A stretch of DNA of 23,374 nt from Pararhizobium_B sp051960215 (GCA_051960215.1 JBQCEN010000021.1:1-23374); one strand, 5' to 3'; counted from the first letter of the stretch, positions 1 through 7,562 are shown. A program made the numbers and translations. The notes: generated by a model not told the origin, from the letters alone.

Positions 1-1
1 G

Positions 2-397
2 GCGCGGCTGCTGCAGGTGGCCGAGGCCGTGCCTCGGCCGCTGGCCCTTGCGATCGGGCCCGCGCCGAAGGCGGGGCGCCCGCGCTGGCTGGCGCTCGCC
101 GAGCGTCTCAGGGAGAGCCGTGCTGAGAAACGGGCCTCCGAGGTCATCGCCTCGGACCGCTTCAAGGCGGCCGACAGCGACGGCCGCTTCAAGCTGCTCT
201 ACGACGGATTGGCCGGTCGCAGCCGCGCCCCGGCAGAGCCGCCGAAGGAGGTCTGCACCGCTTCGGGCAAGCCGGTGGCGCGGATCGCAAAGGCACGCAT
301 CGATTTCGTCGGCAGCCAAGGTGCGGACTTCGCGGCGTTCGTTGCGGCGGAACTGCCGGAGCTTTTGAGGCGCTTCGAGACGGGTGCGGCCGAATAG
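2..397 (+). CDS. RepB/ParB-like partition protein, C-terminal part (5' end outside window)
   Basis: The reading frame is open from the window edge and stops with TAG at 395-397, so only the last 131 residues are visible. The segment LALAIGPAPKAGRPRW, followed by an ALAERL helix and an SDRFKAADSDGRFKLL block, resembles the C-terminal domain of RepB proteins. RepB is the centromere-binding partner of RepA in repABC replicons of alphaproteobacteria. The final part (DFAAFVAAELPELLRRFE) looks like the usual last helix of that family. In a true repABC unit repC follows closely; here a terminator and the convergent leuC follow instead, so this is an orphan or relocated copy. The ParB nuclease-like and helix-turn-helix parts would lie upstream and cannot be seen. 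The family call is from memory of the domain and is fairly confident; the biological role is unknown. Confidence 0.6.
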   Translation, partial: ARLLQVAEAVPRPLALAIGPAPKAGRPRWLALAERLRESRAEKRASEVIASDRFKAADSDGRFKLLYDGLAGRSRAPAEPPKEVCTASGKPVARIAKARIDFVGSQGADFAAFVAAELPELLRRFETGAAE

Positions 398-406
398 CGT
401 CTGCGG

Positions 407-455
407 AGAGCATGATCTTCCGCAGGCTGACGGATGCGGTGGTTGCTCTTTTTTT
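407..455 (+). terminator. Candidate Rho-independent terminator of the repB-like gene
   Basis: AGAGCA at 407-412 pairs with TGCTCT at 444-449. It encloses an inner stem CCGCA/TGCGG, and a run of seven T follows at 449-455. It starts ten bases after the stop codon. A competing 7-bp stem (401-407 with 419-425) exists but lies farther from the T run. Confidence 0.5.
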
Positions 456-597
456 GCCGGCCTGGATGAAGCTTGCCCCGATGCCGGGACGAGCAAGTGG
501 CTGACGCACCCGCCACCGTCACCCCTGTGGCAAGGACAGGAGTGGCGGAGAGATGAAAGCAGGCCGCGCGCCTTCGATGCCCCCTCTTCCGGCGCTC

Positions 598-636
598 CGC
601 GCCACCTTCTCCCCCGCCGGGGGAGAAGGTGGCGCG
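598..636. repeat. Long perfect palindrome between convergent repB-like gene and leuC
   Basis: Positions 598-615 and 619-636 form a perfect 18-bp inverted repeat around the 3-base loop GCC. It begins nine bases after the leuC stop codon. On either strand it would fold into a very stable hairpin without a U tract, so it could block read-through from both sides. The pyrimidine-rich arm (CACCTTCTCCCCC) and its preceding CCCTCTTCCGGCG are typical of dispersed intergenic palindromes in Hyphomicrobiales. Its genome copy number cannot be judged from one window. Confidence 0.7.
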
Positions 637-645
637 CGGCGTCGC

Positions 646-2055
646 CTATTTCCAGTCGCGGATGTCGACGAAGTGGCCGGCGATCGCCGCGGCGGCTGCC
701 ATGGTGGGGGAGACCAGGTGGGTGCGGCCCTTGAAGCCCTGGCGGCCCTCGAAGTTGCGGTTGGAGGTGGAGGCGCAGCGCTCGCCGGGCTTCAGACGGT
801 CGTCGTTCATCGCCAGGCACATGGAGCAGCCGGGCTCGCGCCAGTCGAAGCCGGCGGCTCTGAAGATCCGGTCGAGGCCTTCCTCCTCCGCCTGCTTCTT
901 CACGAGGCCGGAGCCCGGAACGATCATCGCGTCGACATGATCGGCGACCGTCTTGCCCTCGACGATCTTCGCGGCGGCGCGCAGGTCCTCGATGCGGCCG
1001 TTGGTGCAGGAGCCGATGAAGACGCGGTCGAGCCGGATATCGGTCATCCGCGTGCCCGGCTTGAGGCCCATGTAGTCGAGCGCCCGCCACTTCGACGAGC
1101 GCTTCGTCTCGTCGGCGATCTCGTCCGGGTTCGGCACGATGCCCGTCACGGCGACGACGTCCTCGGGCGAGGAGCCCCAGGAGACGATCGGCGGCAGCTT
1201 CGCCGCGTCGAGCGTGACGATCTTGTCGTAATGGGCTCCCTCGTCCGATTTCAGGCTCTCCCAATAGGCCTTGGCCGCGTCCCAGGCGGCGCCCTTCGGC
1301 GCGCGCGGCCGATCCTTGAGATAGGCATAGGTCGTCTCGTCGGGCGCGATCAGGCCGGCGCGCGCGCCACCCTCGATCGTCATGTTGCAGACCGTCATGC
1401 GGCCTTCCATCGACAGCGAGCGGATCGCCTCGCCGGCATATTCGATGACGTGGCCGGTGCCGCCGGCGGTGCCGATCTCGCCGATGATCGCGAGGATGAT
1501 GTCCTTGGCGCCGACGCCGTCGGGCAGCGTGCCGTCGACACGCACCAGCATGTTCTTCGCCTTCTTCTGGATCAGCGTCTGGGTGGCGAGCACGTGCTCG
1601 ACCTCCGAGGTGCCGATGCCGTGGGCGAGCGCGCCGAAGGCGCCATGGGTGGACGTGTGGCTGTCGCCGCAGACGATCGTCGTGCCCGGCAGCGTGAAGC
1701 CCTGCTCGGGCCCGACGATATGGACGATGCCCTGGCGGACGTCGTTCTCGTTGTAGTATTCGACGCCGAAGTCGGCGGCGTTCTTCGCGAGCGCCTCGAC
1801 CTGGATGCGGCTCTCCTCGTTCTTGATGCCCTCGTGGCGGTCGGGCGAGGTCGGCACGTTGTGGTCGACGACGGCGAGCGTCTTCTCCGGTTGGCGGACC
1901 TTGCGGTTCGACATCCGCAGGCCCTCGAAGGCCTGCGGGCTCGTCACCTCGTGGACGAGGTGGCGGTCGATATAGAGGAGGCAGGTGCCGTCGGGCTGCT
2001 GATCGACCAGATGGTCGTCCCAGATCTTGTCATAGAGCGTGCGCGGTGCAGTCAT
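646..2055 (-). CDS. leuC: 3-isopropylmalate dehydratase large subunit
   Basis: LeuC, with LeuD, interconverts 2- and 3-isopropylmalate in leucine biosynthesis in the cytoplasm, using a [4Fe-4S] cluster. The 469-residue product has the family's normal length. The cluster ligands are visible: Cys350 in FIGSCTNG, and Cys410 and Cys413 in PGCSMCLAMN. The N-terminal signature (TLYDKIWDDHLV) and the CGDSHTSTHGAFG block at about 129-141 are also present. The ATG start at 2055 gives the canonical N-terminus; only a weak GGGA lies upstream. A perfect 8-bp hairpin (2097-2115) sits in the 64-base gap before it, so the leader may be structured. leuD is not in the window, which is common because the two genes are often apart in alphaproteobacteria. 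Confidence 0.97.
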   Translation of the reverse strand: MTAPRTLYDKIWDDHLVDQQPDGTCLLYIDRHLVHEVTSPQAFEGLRMSNRKVRQPEKTLAVVDHNVPTSPDRHEGIKNEESRIQVEALAKNAADFGVEYYNENDVRQGIVHIVGPEQGFTLPGTTIVCGDSHTSTHGAFGALAHGIGTSEVEHVLATQTLIQKKAKNMLVRVDGTLPDGVGAKDIILAIIGEIGTAGGTGHVIEYAGEAIRSLSMEGRMTVCNMTIEGGARAGLIAPDETTYAYLKDRPRAPKGAAWDAAKAYWESLKSDEGAHYDKIVTLDAAKLPPIVSWGSSPEDVVAVTGIVPNPDEIADETKRSSKWRALDYMGLKPGTRMTDIRLDRVFIGSCTNGRIEDLRAAAKIVEGKTVADHVDAMIVPGSGLVKKQAEEEGLDRIFRAAGFDWREPGCSMCLAMNDDRLKPGERCASTSNRNFEGRQGFKGRTHLVSPTMAAAAAIAGHFVDIRDWK

Positions 2056-2096
2056 TGGTTCATTCCCGAGAAAATCGAAAGGGGATGCTGTCGCAG

Positions 2097-2115
2097 GCGC
2101 CGGCAGGGCCGGCGC
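2097..2115 (-). other. Perfect hairpin in the leuC leader
   Basis: GCGCCGGC at 2097-2104 and GCCGGCGC at 2108-2115 form an 8-bp perfect stem with a 3-base loop, 41 bases before the leuC start. There is no U tract, so it is not a standard intrinsic terminator. It could end transcription from the upstream genes by another route, or shape the leuC leader. Confidence 0.4.
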
Positions 2116-2119
2116 GGGT

Positions 2120-2278
2120 TCAGCGCGACGCGAGGAGGCTGCCGTCGGCGCCGGTCAGCCGCGCGAAGAAGCGGCTCGGAAGGCGCCGGTGATCATGGAC
2201 GGGCAGATAGGCGAGCGACGTGCGGGCGCGCACGCGGCCGGAGAAGCGCAGTCCGTCGATGACCGGATGGATGATCAT
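2120..2278 (-). CDS. Possible small protein, 52 residues, unknown function
   Basis: An ATG at 2278 opens a 52-codon frame ending with TGA at 2120-2122, between mgtC and leuC. It begins MIIHPVIDGLRFSGRVRART. Codon third positions are nearly all G or C, as in the flanking real genes, and this frame fills most of the otherwise empty gap. The product is basic, with no clear signal peptide, membrane segment or motif that I recognise. No good ribosome-binding site precedes it. In such GC-rich DNA an open frame this short can arise by chance, so the call rests mainly on codon pattern and position. Confidence 0.35.
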   Translation of the reverse strand: MIIHPVIDGLRFSGRVRARTSLAYLPVHDHRRLPSRFFARLTGADGSLLASR

Positions 2279-2312
2279 GGCCGCTCATACACCCGTTTCG
2301 CGAAAGCGGCAA

Positions 2313-2825
2313 TCATCCGGGCGGCAGCGGCGGATTGCGGTCGTCCTTGCGCTCGAAGGCGGCCTCCGCCCGGCGCAGCGCGATCATGACGAAGCCGCCG
2401 GCGAGCATGCCGACGAAGGCGATCAGCCAGTAGCCGTAGCCGGTCGAGACGCCGATCGCCGCCGCAAGCCAGATGCCGGCTCCCGTCGTGACGCCGCGCA
2501 CGTGGCCGCGGGTGAAGATGATGAATCCGGCGGCGAGGAAGGCGACGCCGGAGGTGACGGCCTCGACGACCCGCAGCGGATCGGCGCGAACCTGATGGCC
2601 GGAGAAATGCGGCGAGGCGACGATCTCGCTCGCGAGGACCGCGAACATGGCCGCTGCGAGCGACACCAGCATATGGGTGCGCAGCCCTGCCGGCCGGTTC
2701 TTCATCTCCCGTTCCAGCCCGAGCGGAAGCGCAAGCAGGACCGACCCGAGGAGGCGCACGACGATCACCGCGGCGGGAAGCGAGCCGGGCGGCGCGGCGA
2801 AGTCCTTCAGAACGTCGTTCAGCAT
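2313..2825 (-). CDS. MgtC/SapB family membrane protein
   Basis: A 170-residue, strongly hydrophobic protein with about four membrane segments. The family signature is clear: GLERE at 36-40, RPAGLRTHMLV at 44-54, a GVAFLAAGFI block near 93-102, and VRGVTTGAGIWLAAAIG at 109-125. MgtC proteins are inner-membrane factors linked to low-magnesium survival and, in some pathogens, to inhibition of F1Fo ATP synthase. This copy has only the membrane domain and lacks the C-terminal ACT-like domain of longer members. It lies 67 bases downstream of ispZ on the same strand and may be co-transcribed. An 8-bp inverted repeat (2826-2833 with 2879-2886) abuts its start codon and could mask initiation. The function in this organism is not inferable. 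Confidence 0.88.
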   Translation of the reverse strand: MLNDVLKDFAAPPGSLPAAVIVVRLLGSVLLALPLGLEREMKNRPAGLRTHMLVSLAAAMFAVLASEIVASPHFSGHQVRADPLRVVEAVTSGVAFLAAGFIIFTRGHVRGVTTGAGIWLAAAIGVSTGYGYWLIAFVGMLAGGFVMIALRRAEAAFERKDDRNPPLPPG

Positions 2826-2886
2826 GGCAACGCGATGGGGACACGGGCCGGCCGCGCCGTTTCCGCAGGCGCAGAGGGGCGTTGCC
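2826..2886 (-). promoter_or_regulatory. Inverted repeat spanning the mgtC leader and abutting its start codon
   Basis: GGCAACGC (plus strand 2826-2833) and GCGTTGCC (2879-2886) are perfect 8-bp complements. In the mRNA the downstream arm touches the ATG of mgtC, so the fold would enclose almost the whole ispZ-mgtC gap and cover the initiation region. No ordinary Shine-Dalgarno sequence is visible outside it. Confidence 0.4.
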
Positions 2887-2892
2887 GTGCCG

Positions 2893-3573
2893 TCACGGCT
2901 TGACGTCGTTGGCGGTGCCTTCGCTGACCGTGTGGCGCATGATCAGCGGCATCTGCGAGAGCGTGAAGGCGATGGTGATCGGCATCGTGCCCCAGACCTT
3001 GAAGGCGACCCAGGTGTCGGTGGAAAAGTTGCGCCAGACGACCTCGTTCAGCACCGCGAGCACGATGAAATAGAAGCCCCAGCGGATCGTCAGCTTGCGC
3101 CAACCGGCGGCGTCGAGCTTGAAGGCGGAATCGAAGACGTAGCCGAGCAGCGATTTCCCGAAGGCGAGGCCGCCGAGCAGGATCAGGCCGAACATCGCGT
3201 TGATGATCGTCGGCTTCATCTTGATGAAGGTGGCGTCGTGCAGGTAGAGCGTCAGCGCGCCGAAGACGAAGACGACGATGCCGGAGACGAGCGGCATGAT
3301 CGGCAGCGTCTTCATGACGATCTTCGAGGCGACCAGCGAGAGCGCCGTCGCCGCCATGAAGAGAGCCGTCGCGATGAAGATCGGGCCGCCGAAGACGGAG
3401 AGCGCCGGCACCGCCTTCGCGATCCACTCGCCCTTCGTGTTGGCGAAGAAGAACACCATCAGCGGGCCCAGCTCGAAGACGAGCTTGAGCGCCGGATGGG
3501 CGCGCTCCCTGCGGGTCGCGAACTCGGCCGAGGTTTCTTCCGTCATCACTGCCTGCGCATTGTCGGTTGCCAT
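2893..3573 (-). CDS. yciB: Inner-membrane septation protein A (IspZ/YciB family)
   Basis: A 226-residue protein with about five membrane segments, in the size range of alphaproteobacterial YciB/IspZ proteins. The family mark is the first membrane segment with FELGPLMVFFFAN (33-45), followed by KGEW. YciB acts in cell-envelope integrity and septation in the inner membrane. The frame is open further upstream to 3663, but I chose the ATG at 3573 because GGAAGGG precedes it at good spacing, and the extra N-terminal 30 residues would be read from the ftsY terminator region. It follows ftsY on the same strand, the usual order in Hyphomicrobiales, and precedes mgtC. Confidence 0.93.
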   Translation of the reverse strand: MATDNAQAVMTEETSAEFATRRERAHPALKLVFELGPLMVFFFANTKGEWIAKAVPALSVFGGPIFIATALFMAATALSLVASKIVMKTLPIMPLVSGIVVFVFGALTLYLHDATFIKMKPTIINAMFGLILLGGLAFGKSLLGYVFDSAFKLDAAGWRKLTIRWGFYFIVLAVLNEVVWRNFSTDTWVAFKVWGTMPITIAFTLSQMPLIMRHTVSEGTANDVKP

Positions 3574-3615
3574 CAACGCCACCCTTCCCGGGGATAGAGG
3601 TCGCTGCCCCTCCTG

Positions 3616-3636
3616 AAAAGGCCGAATGCGGCCCTT
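3616..3636 (-). terminator. Candidate terminator downstream of ftsY
   Basis: Read on the minus strand, AAGGGCCG-CATT-CGGCCTTTT forms a 7-bp stem with one bulged G, followed by a short T run. It lies between the ftsY stop (3676) and the yciB start (3573). The T run is short, so termination may be partial. Confidence 0.4.
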
Positions 3637-3675
3637 CTCGGGCACCTGCGACACTTTCCGCATCCGGAAAAGGGC

Positions 3676-5343
3676 TTATGCCGCTGCGGGAACGCCGGCG
3701 ATGGCGGTTGCGAAATCGTTCGCCTCGAAGGGCTCGAGGTCGTCGATCCCCTCGCCGACGCCGATGAAATAGACGGGCAGGCGATGCTTCGCCGAGATCG
3801 CGACGAGGATGCCGCCGCGCGCGGTGCCGTCGAGCTTGGTCATGACGAGGCCGTTGACGCCGGCGACGTTGCGGAAGATGTCGACCTGGTTCAGCGCGTT
3901 CTGTCCGGTGGTCGCGTCGAGCGTCTGGAGGACGGTGTGCGGCGCCTCCGGATCGTGTTTGCCGAGCACGCGGACGATCTTCTCGAGCTCGCTCATCAGC
4001 TCGGCCTTGTTCTGGAGACGCCCAGCGGTGTCGATGATCAGCACGTCCGATCCATCGCCCTTGGCGCGCTCGTAGGCCTCGTAGGCAAGGCCGGCGGCAT
4101 CGGCGCCGAGCCTGTTGGCGACGACGGTCGAGCCGGTGCGCTCGCCCCAGATCTTCAGCTGCTCGATCGCCGCGGCGCGGAAGGTGTCACCGGCGGCGAG
4201 CGTCACCTTGAGGCCGCCGCGCGTCAGCTTCGCGGCAAGCTTGCCGATGGTCGTCGTCTTGCCGGTGCCGTTGACGCCGACGACGAGGATCACATGCGGC
4301 TTGAAGGAGAGGTCGAGCTCGAGCGGCCGGGCAACCGGCGCCAGCACCTTCTCGATCTCCTCGGCCATGATCGCCGTGACTTCCGTCGCGTCGACGTCGC
4401 GGCCGTAGCGGCCGGAGGCGAGCGTGTCGGTGATCCGCATCGCCGTCTCGACGCCGAGGTCGGCCTGGATCAGCACGTCCTCGAGATCCTGCAGCGTGTC
4501 CTCGTCGAGCTTGCGCTTGAGGAAGATGCCGGTGATCTGGCCGGTGAGCTGCTGCGAGGTGCGGGCGAGCCCCTGACGCAGGCGCTGGAACCAGGAGAGC
4601 TTCGGCGCTGCCGCGCCCGTCCCGGAAACGGTGCCGAGCGGACGGCGGGCGGCGTCGACGACGAACGGCGCCGGGGCGGCCTCTTCCGTGGCTTCCGGCT
4701 GTCTCCGACCTGCTTCGGCGGGCTCGTCCTCGACCAGCGCATCGAGTTCCTCGGCGACGGCCTCTTCCAGTGCCTCCGAGAGTGCGGCGGCCGGGACGGC
4801 CTCGGCCTCCAGCGCATCGCGTTCCATTCCCGCCGGATCGGCGCCGCCGGAGAGACGGGTGGCGGTCGCCTCGGCGAGGCGGTCTCGCGGCGGCTGGATC
4901 GGGCCTGGCGCCGGCGGCTCGGGCACGTCGGGCTGCGGGAGCGGCGGTTCCGGAATGTCCGGTTCCGGCGAGGGCTGGTCGGGAACCTCCGGTTCGGGCC
5001 GCGGCTCGGCGGGTACTTCCGGCTGCGGCCGCGGGTTCTCCGGGATCTCGGGCTGCTCCTGCGGCCCCTCGGGGATTTCCGGCCCCGGCGCCGGCTCTTC
5101 CGGGATGTCGGGTGCAGGCGACGGAGACGGCGGGACCGATCCCGGTTGCGGCTCGCTCGGCTGCGGCGTCAGCGGCCCGGCGCCGAGCGCCAGCGAGGTG
5201 GGCTCGACGGGCGGCAGGCCTTCGTTCGATGGCGCGGGCGCCGCCGGGCCGCTCTCGACCTCGCGCGGCGCACCCTCCTCCGGCACGGCCTCGACCGTCT
5301 TCTTGCCGAAGGAAAAGAACTTCTTCATGAAGCCGGATGCCAT
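3676..5343 (-). CDS. ftsY: Signal recognition particle receptor FtsY
   Basis: FtsY is the membrane-associated GTPase that receives ribosome-SRP complexes from Ffh and hands them to the Sec translocon. Of 555 residues, about 1-245 are an acidic, proline-rich A domain, followed by the N domain (about 248-340) and G domain (about 350-548). GTPase motifs are visible: GVNGTGKTTT at 356-365, DTAGRLQ at 438-444, and TKLDGTARGG at 502-511. The N-terminal MKKFFSFGKK (6-15) is the usual basic membrane-contact start. Unusually, residues 71-150 are eight tandem decapeptides of pattern PxxPxPxP(D/E)(I/V). The ATG at 5343 has AGGA about nine bases upstream. It lies 52 bases after mtaB, in the familiar dapF-mtaB-ftsY-yciB run. 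Confidence 0.96.
   Translation of the reverse strand: MASGFMKKFFSFGKKTVEAVPEEGAPREVESGPAAPAPSNEGLPPVEPTSLALGAGPLTPQPSEPQPGSVPPSPSPAPDIPEEPAPGPEIPEGPQEQPEIPENPRPQPEVPAEPRPEPEVPDQPSPEPDIPEPPLPQPDVPEPPAPGPIQPPRDRLAEATATRLSGGADPAGMERDALEAEAVPAAALSEALEEAVAEELDALVEDEPAEAGRRQPEATEEAAPAPFVVDAARRPLGTVSGTGAAAPKLSWFQRLRQGLARTSQQLTGQITGIFLKRKLDEDTLQDLEDVLIQADLGVETAMRITDTLASGRYGRDVDATEVTAIMAEEIEKVLAPVARPLELDLSFKPHVILVVGVNGTGKTTTIGKLAAKLTRGGLKVTLAAGDTFRAAAIEQLKIWGERTGSTVVANRLGADAAGLAYEAYERAKGDGSDVLIIDTAGRLQNKAELMSELEKIVRVLGKHDPEAPHTVLQTLDATTGQNALNQVDIFRNVAGVNGLVMTKLDGTARGGILVAISAKHRLPVYFIGVGEGIDDLEPFEANDFATAIAGVPAAA
4894..5133 (-). repeat. Eight 30-base tandem repeats encoding PxxPxPxP(D/E)(I/V) decapeptides in ftsY
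   Basis: Codons 71-150 of ftsY divide exactly into eight ten-residue units, for example PEEPAPGPEI, PENPRPQPEV, PAEPRPEPEV and PDQPSPEPDI. The first, third and last units are degenerate (the last ends in IQ), but the register never shifts. The units differ at nucleotide level, suggesting an old expansion kept under selection for the peptide pattern. Confidence 0.85.
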
Positions 5344-5395
5344 CGGAGATCCTGTCCTTGTTCTCTTGGCCGCGTCACGGCGCGGGCTCCGCTTG

Positions 5396-6670
5396 CTAGC
5401 GGACGTGCCGCTCGAGCGGGACAGCGTTCAGCCGCCGGCCATTGTGGCCGGTCACCCGTGCCGCGACAAGCGCGCCGGGGCGTGCCCCCTCAAAGGCGAC
5501 GGCGGTGAAATTCTCGGTGCGGGCGATCCCGCCACGCTCCACAAGGAGCATTTCGGTCCGTCCCCGCATCGTTTCAAGGTGGCGGACGAGCATCTCTTCG
5601 CCTTTCGCGCGCAAACGGGCGGCGCGGTCCCTGACGAGCCGCCGGTCGAGCTGCGGCATCCGCGCCGCGGGCGTGCCTTCCCGCGCGCTATAGGGGAAGA
5701 CGTGCAGGAAGGCGATGTTGCAGGTTTCGACGATCGAGAGCGTGCTTTCGAACATCGTCCCGGTCTCGGTCGGGAAGCCGGCGATGACGTCGGCGCCGAA
5801 GGCGGCGTCCGGCCTCAGCCGCCGCACCTCCTCGCAGAACCGGATCGCCTCGGCGCGCGAATGGCGGCGCTTCATCCGCTTCAGGATCATGTCGTCGCCA
5901 TGCTGCAGCGAGAGGTGCAGGTGCGGCATGAAACGCGGCTCGTCCGCGATGAGGTGCATCAGGTCCGCATCCACCTCGATGCTGTCGATCGAGGAGAGCC
6001 TGAGCCGCGCGATCTCCGGCACTTGCATGAGAAGCGTGCGGGCGAGGCGGCCGAGCGTCGGCCGGCCGGGCAGGTCGGCGCCGTAGCTCGTCGCGTCGAC
6101 GCCGGTCAGCACGAATTCGCGGTAGCCGCGCTCGGCGAGCTGGCGCGCCTGGTCGACGACGGCGCCCATCGGCACGGAGCGCGAATTGCCGCGGCCAAAG
6201 GGGATGATGCAGAAGGTGCAGCGGTGGTCGCAGCCGTTCTGCACCTGGAGGAAGGCCCGCGTCTGGCCTTCGAGTCCGTCGATCATCTGCGGCGCCGTCT
6301 CGGTGACGCTCATGATGTCGTTGACCCGCAGCTTCTCCTCCGCCGCCACGCCGAAATCGGGCAGGTCGCGGTACGTCGCCTCCCGCAGCTTCTCGGCGTT
6401 GCCGATCACCGCGTCGACCTCGGCCATCCCGGCAAACGTCTCCGGGGCGGCCTGCGCGGCGCAGCCGGTGACGAAGATGCGGGCGCCGGGGTGGGCGCGG
6501 CGGGTCCGGCGGATTGCCTGGCGTGCCTGGCGCACCGCCTCCGCGGTGACCGCGCAGGTGTTGACGACGACGGCGTTGTTCAGCCCGGCACGCTCGGCGT
6601 TCTGCCGGACCGTTTCGCTCTCATAGGCATTGAGGCGACAGCCGAAGGTGATGACATCGACGCCGCTCAC
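5396..6670 (-). CDS. mtaB: tRNA t6A37 methylthiotransferase MtaB
   Basis: A radical-SAM methylthiotransferase that would convert t6A37 to ms2t6A37 in ANN-decoding tRNAs. The 424-residue product has the expected layout. The N-terminal domain carries cysteines 11 (FGCRLN), 39 (NTCAVTAEA) and 70 (FVTGCAAQ). The radical-SAM motif CDHRCTFC places Cys147, Cys151 and Cys154, and a TRAM-like C-terminal region follows. The FGCRLN form, rather than the FGCQMN of MiaB, favours MtaB. The start is GTG at 6670, with GAGG six to nine bases upstream, and lies ten bases past the dapF stop. The two genes are therefore almost certainly one transcript and possibly translationally coupled. Confidence 0.93.
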   Translation of the reverse strand: MSGVDVITFGCRLNAYESETVRQNAERAGLNNAVVVNTCAVTAEAVRQARQAIRRTRRAHPGARIFVTGCAAQAAPETFAGMAEVDAVIGNAEKLREATYRDLPDFGVAAEEKLRVNDIMSVTETAPQMIDGLEGQTRAFLQVQNGCDHRCTFCIIPFGRGNSRSVPMGAVVDQARQLAERGYREFVLTGVDATSYGADLPGRPTLGRLARTLLMQVPEIARLRLSSIDSIEVDADLMHLIADEPRFMPHLHLSLQHGDDMILKRMKRRHSRAEAIRFCEEVRRLRPDAAFGADVIAGFPTETGTMFESTLSIVETCNIAFLHVFPYSAREGTPAARMPQLDRRLVRDRAARLRAKGEEMLVRHLETMRGRTEMLLVERGGIARTENFTAVAFEGARPGALVAARVTGHNGRRLNAVPLERHVR

Positions 6671-6680
6671 GTCGTCCGCC

Positions 6681-7562
6681 TCATTCCGCCGCCCCGGTCT
6701 CGGGGTCGGCCTCCCAGGCGCCGGTCTCTGGATCGAGGGTTCCGGAGAATTCCCATGCGGCCGGGCCGGTCATGACGACATGGTCGTCGGCGCGCCAGTC
6801 GATGAGAAGCGGGCCGCCGGGCACGTTGACCGTCACGGTCCGGCCGGTACGCCCGGTTCGGGCGGCCGAGACCGCGGCGGCGCAGGCGGCCGAGCCGCAG
6901 GCCCTCGTCAGCCCAGCGCCGCGCTCCCACGTCCGAAGGTCGAGTTCGTGATCCGAGGTGACGCGGGCGATCGAGATATTGGCGCGCTCGGGGAAGACCG
7001 GGTGGTGCTCCAGCATCGGGCCGAAGCGCTCGAGATCGTAGCTCCAGACATCGTCTTCCACCCAGAAGATCGCGTGCGGATTGCCCATCGAGGCGACCGA
7101 GGGGGAGTGGAGGACCGGCGCGTCGATCGGCCCGATCTGGAGCTCGATGCGGCGCGTGTCGTGGAACTCTTCGGCAAGCGGGATCCTGTCCCAGGCGAAG
7201 GCCGGGCGGCCCATGTCGACGGAGATCGAGCCGTCCGCGTGCTCCTCGGCATTGAGGATGCCGGCGACGGTCTGGAACGTGAAAACGCGCTCTCCCGTCT
7301 CGGCGGCGAGCGCCTGGACGACACAGCGCGTGCCGTTGCCGCAGGCCTCGGCCTTCGAGCCGTCGGAATTGAGGATGTCGATGAAGGCGTCCGTGCCCTC
7401 GCGCCTCGGGTCGTGGATCGCCATGATCTGGTCGAAGGCGGTGCGGCCGTCGGCGGCGAGCGCGATTGCGGCCGCCGGCGCGACCTCTCCGGCGCGGCCG
7501 CGCATGTCGACGACGAGTATCTCGTTGCCGAGGCCGTTCATCTTGGCGAATTGCACGCGCAT
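6681..7562 (-). CDS. dapF: Diaminopimelate epimerase
   Basis: DapF converts LL- to meso-diaminopimelate, needed for lysine and for peptidoglycan cross-links, using two cysteines without a cofactor. Both are present: Cys74 in EACGNGTRC and Cys222 in TRACGSAAC. The N-terminal FAKMNGLGNEILVVD and the SMGNPHAI block (158-165) also fit. At 293 residues it is slightly longer than usual; the excess is a C-terminal tail in which DPETGA occurs twice, nine residues apart, a small internal duplication. It starts at ATG 7562 with a GGAAGG-type site upstream. It is the first gene of the dapF-mtaB-ftsY run, and the upstream neighbour on the same strand is the hydrolase gene ending at 7616. Confidence 0.97.
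   Translation of the reverse strand: MRVQFAKMNGLGNEILVVDMRGRAGEVAPAAAIALAADGRTAFDQIMAIHDPRREGTDAFIDILNSDGSKAEACGNGTRCVVQALAAETGERVFTFQTVAGILNAEEHADGSISVDMGRPAFAWDRIPLAEEFHDTRRIELQIGPIDAPVLHSPSVASMGNPHAIFWVEDDVWSYDLERFGPMLEHHPVFPERANISIARVTSDHELDLRTWERGAGLTRACGSAACAAAVSAARTGRTGRTVTVNVPGGPLLIDWRADDHVVMTGPAAWEFSGTLDPETGAWEADPETGAAE

Noticed and set aside
553..2262. 569-codon open frame on the plus strand opposite leuC
   Set aside because: It is the antisense shadow of leuC in GC-rich DNA; product composition is Arg/Ala/Asp-rich and without motifs, whereas leuC is unmistakable.
3653..3670. CTTTCCG/CGGAAAG dyad just after the ftsY stop
   Set aside because: It has no T tract on the minus strand, so the hairpin at 3616-3636 is the better terminator.
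4631..6775. 714-codon open frame on the plus strand opposite ftsY and mtaB
   Set aside because: Its Gly/Ser-rich repeats are the complement of the FtsY proline repeats, and it runs across two well-supported genes.
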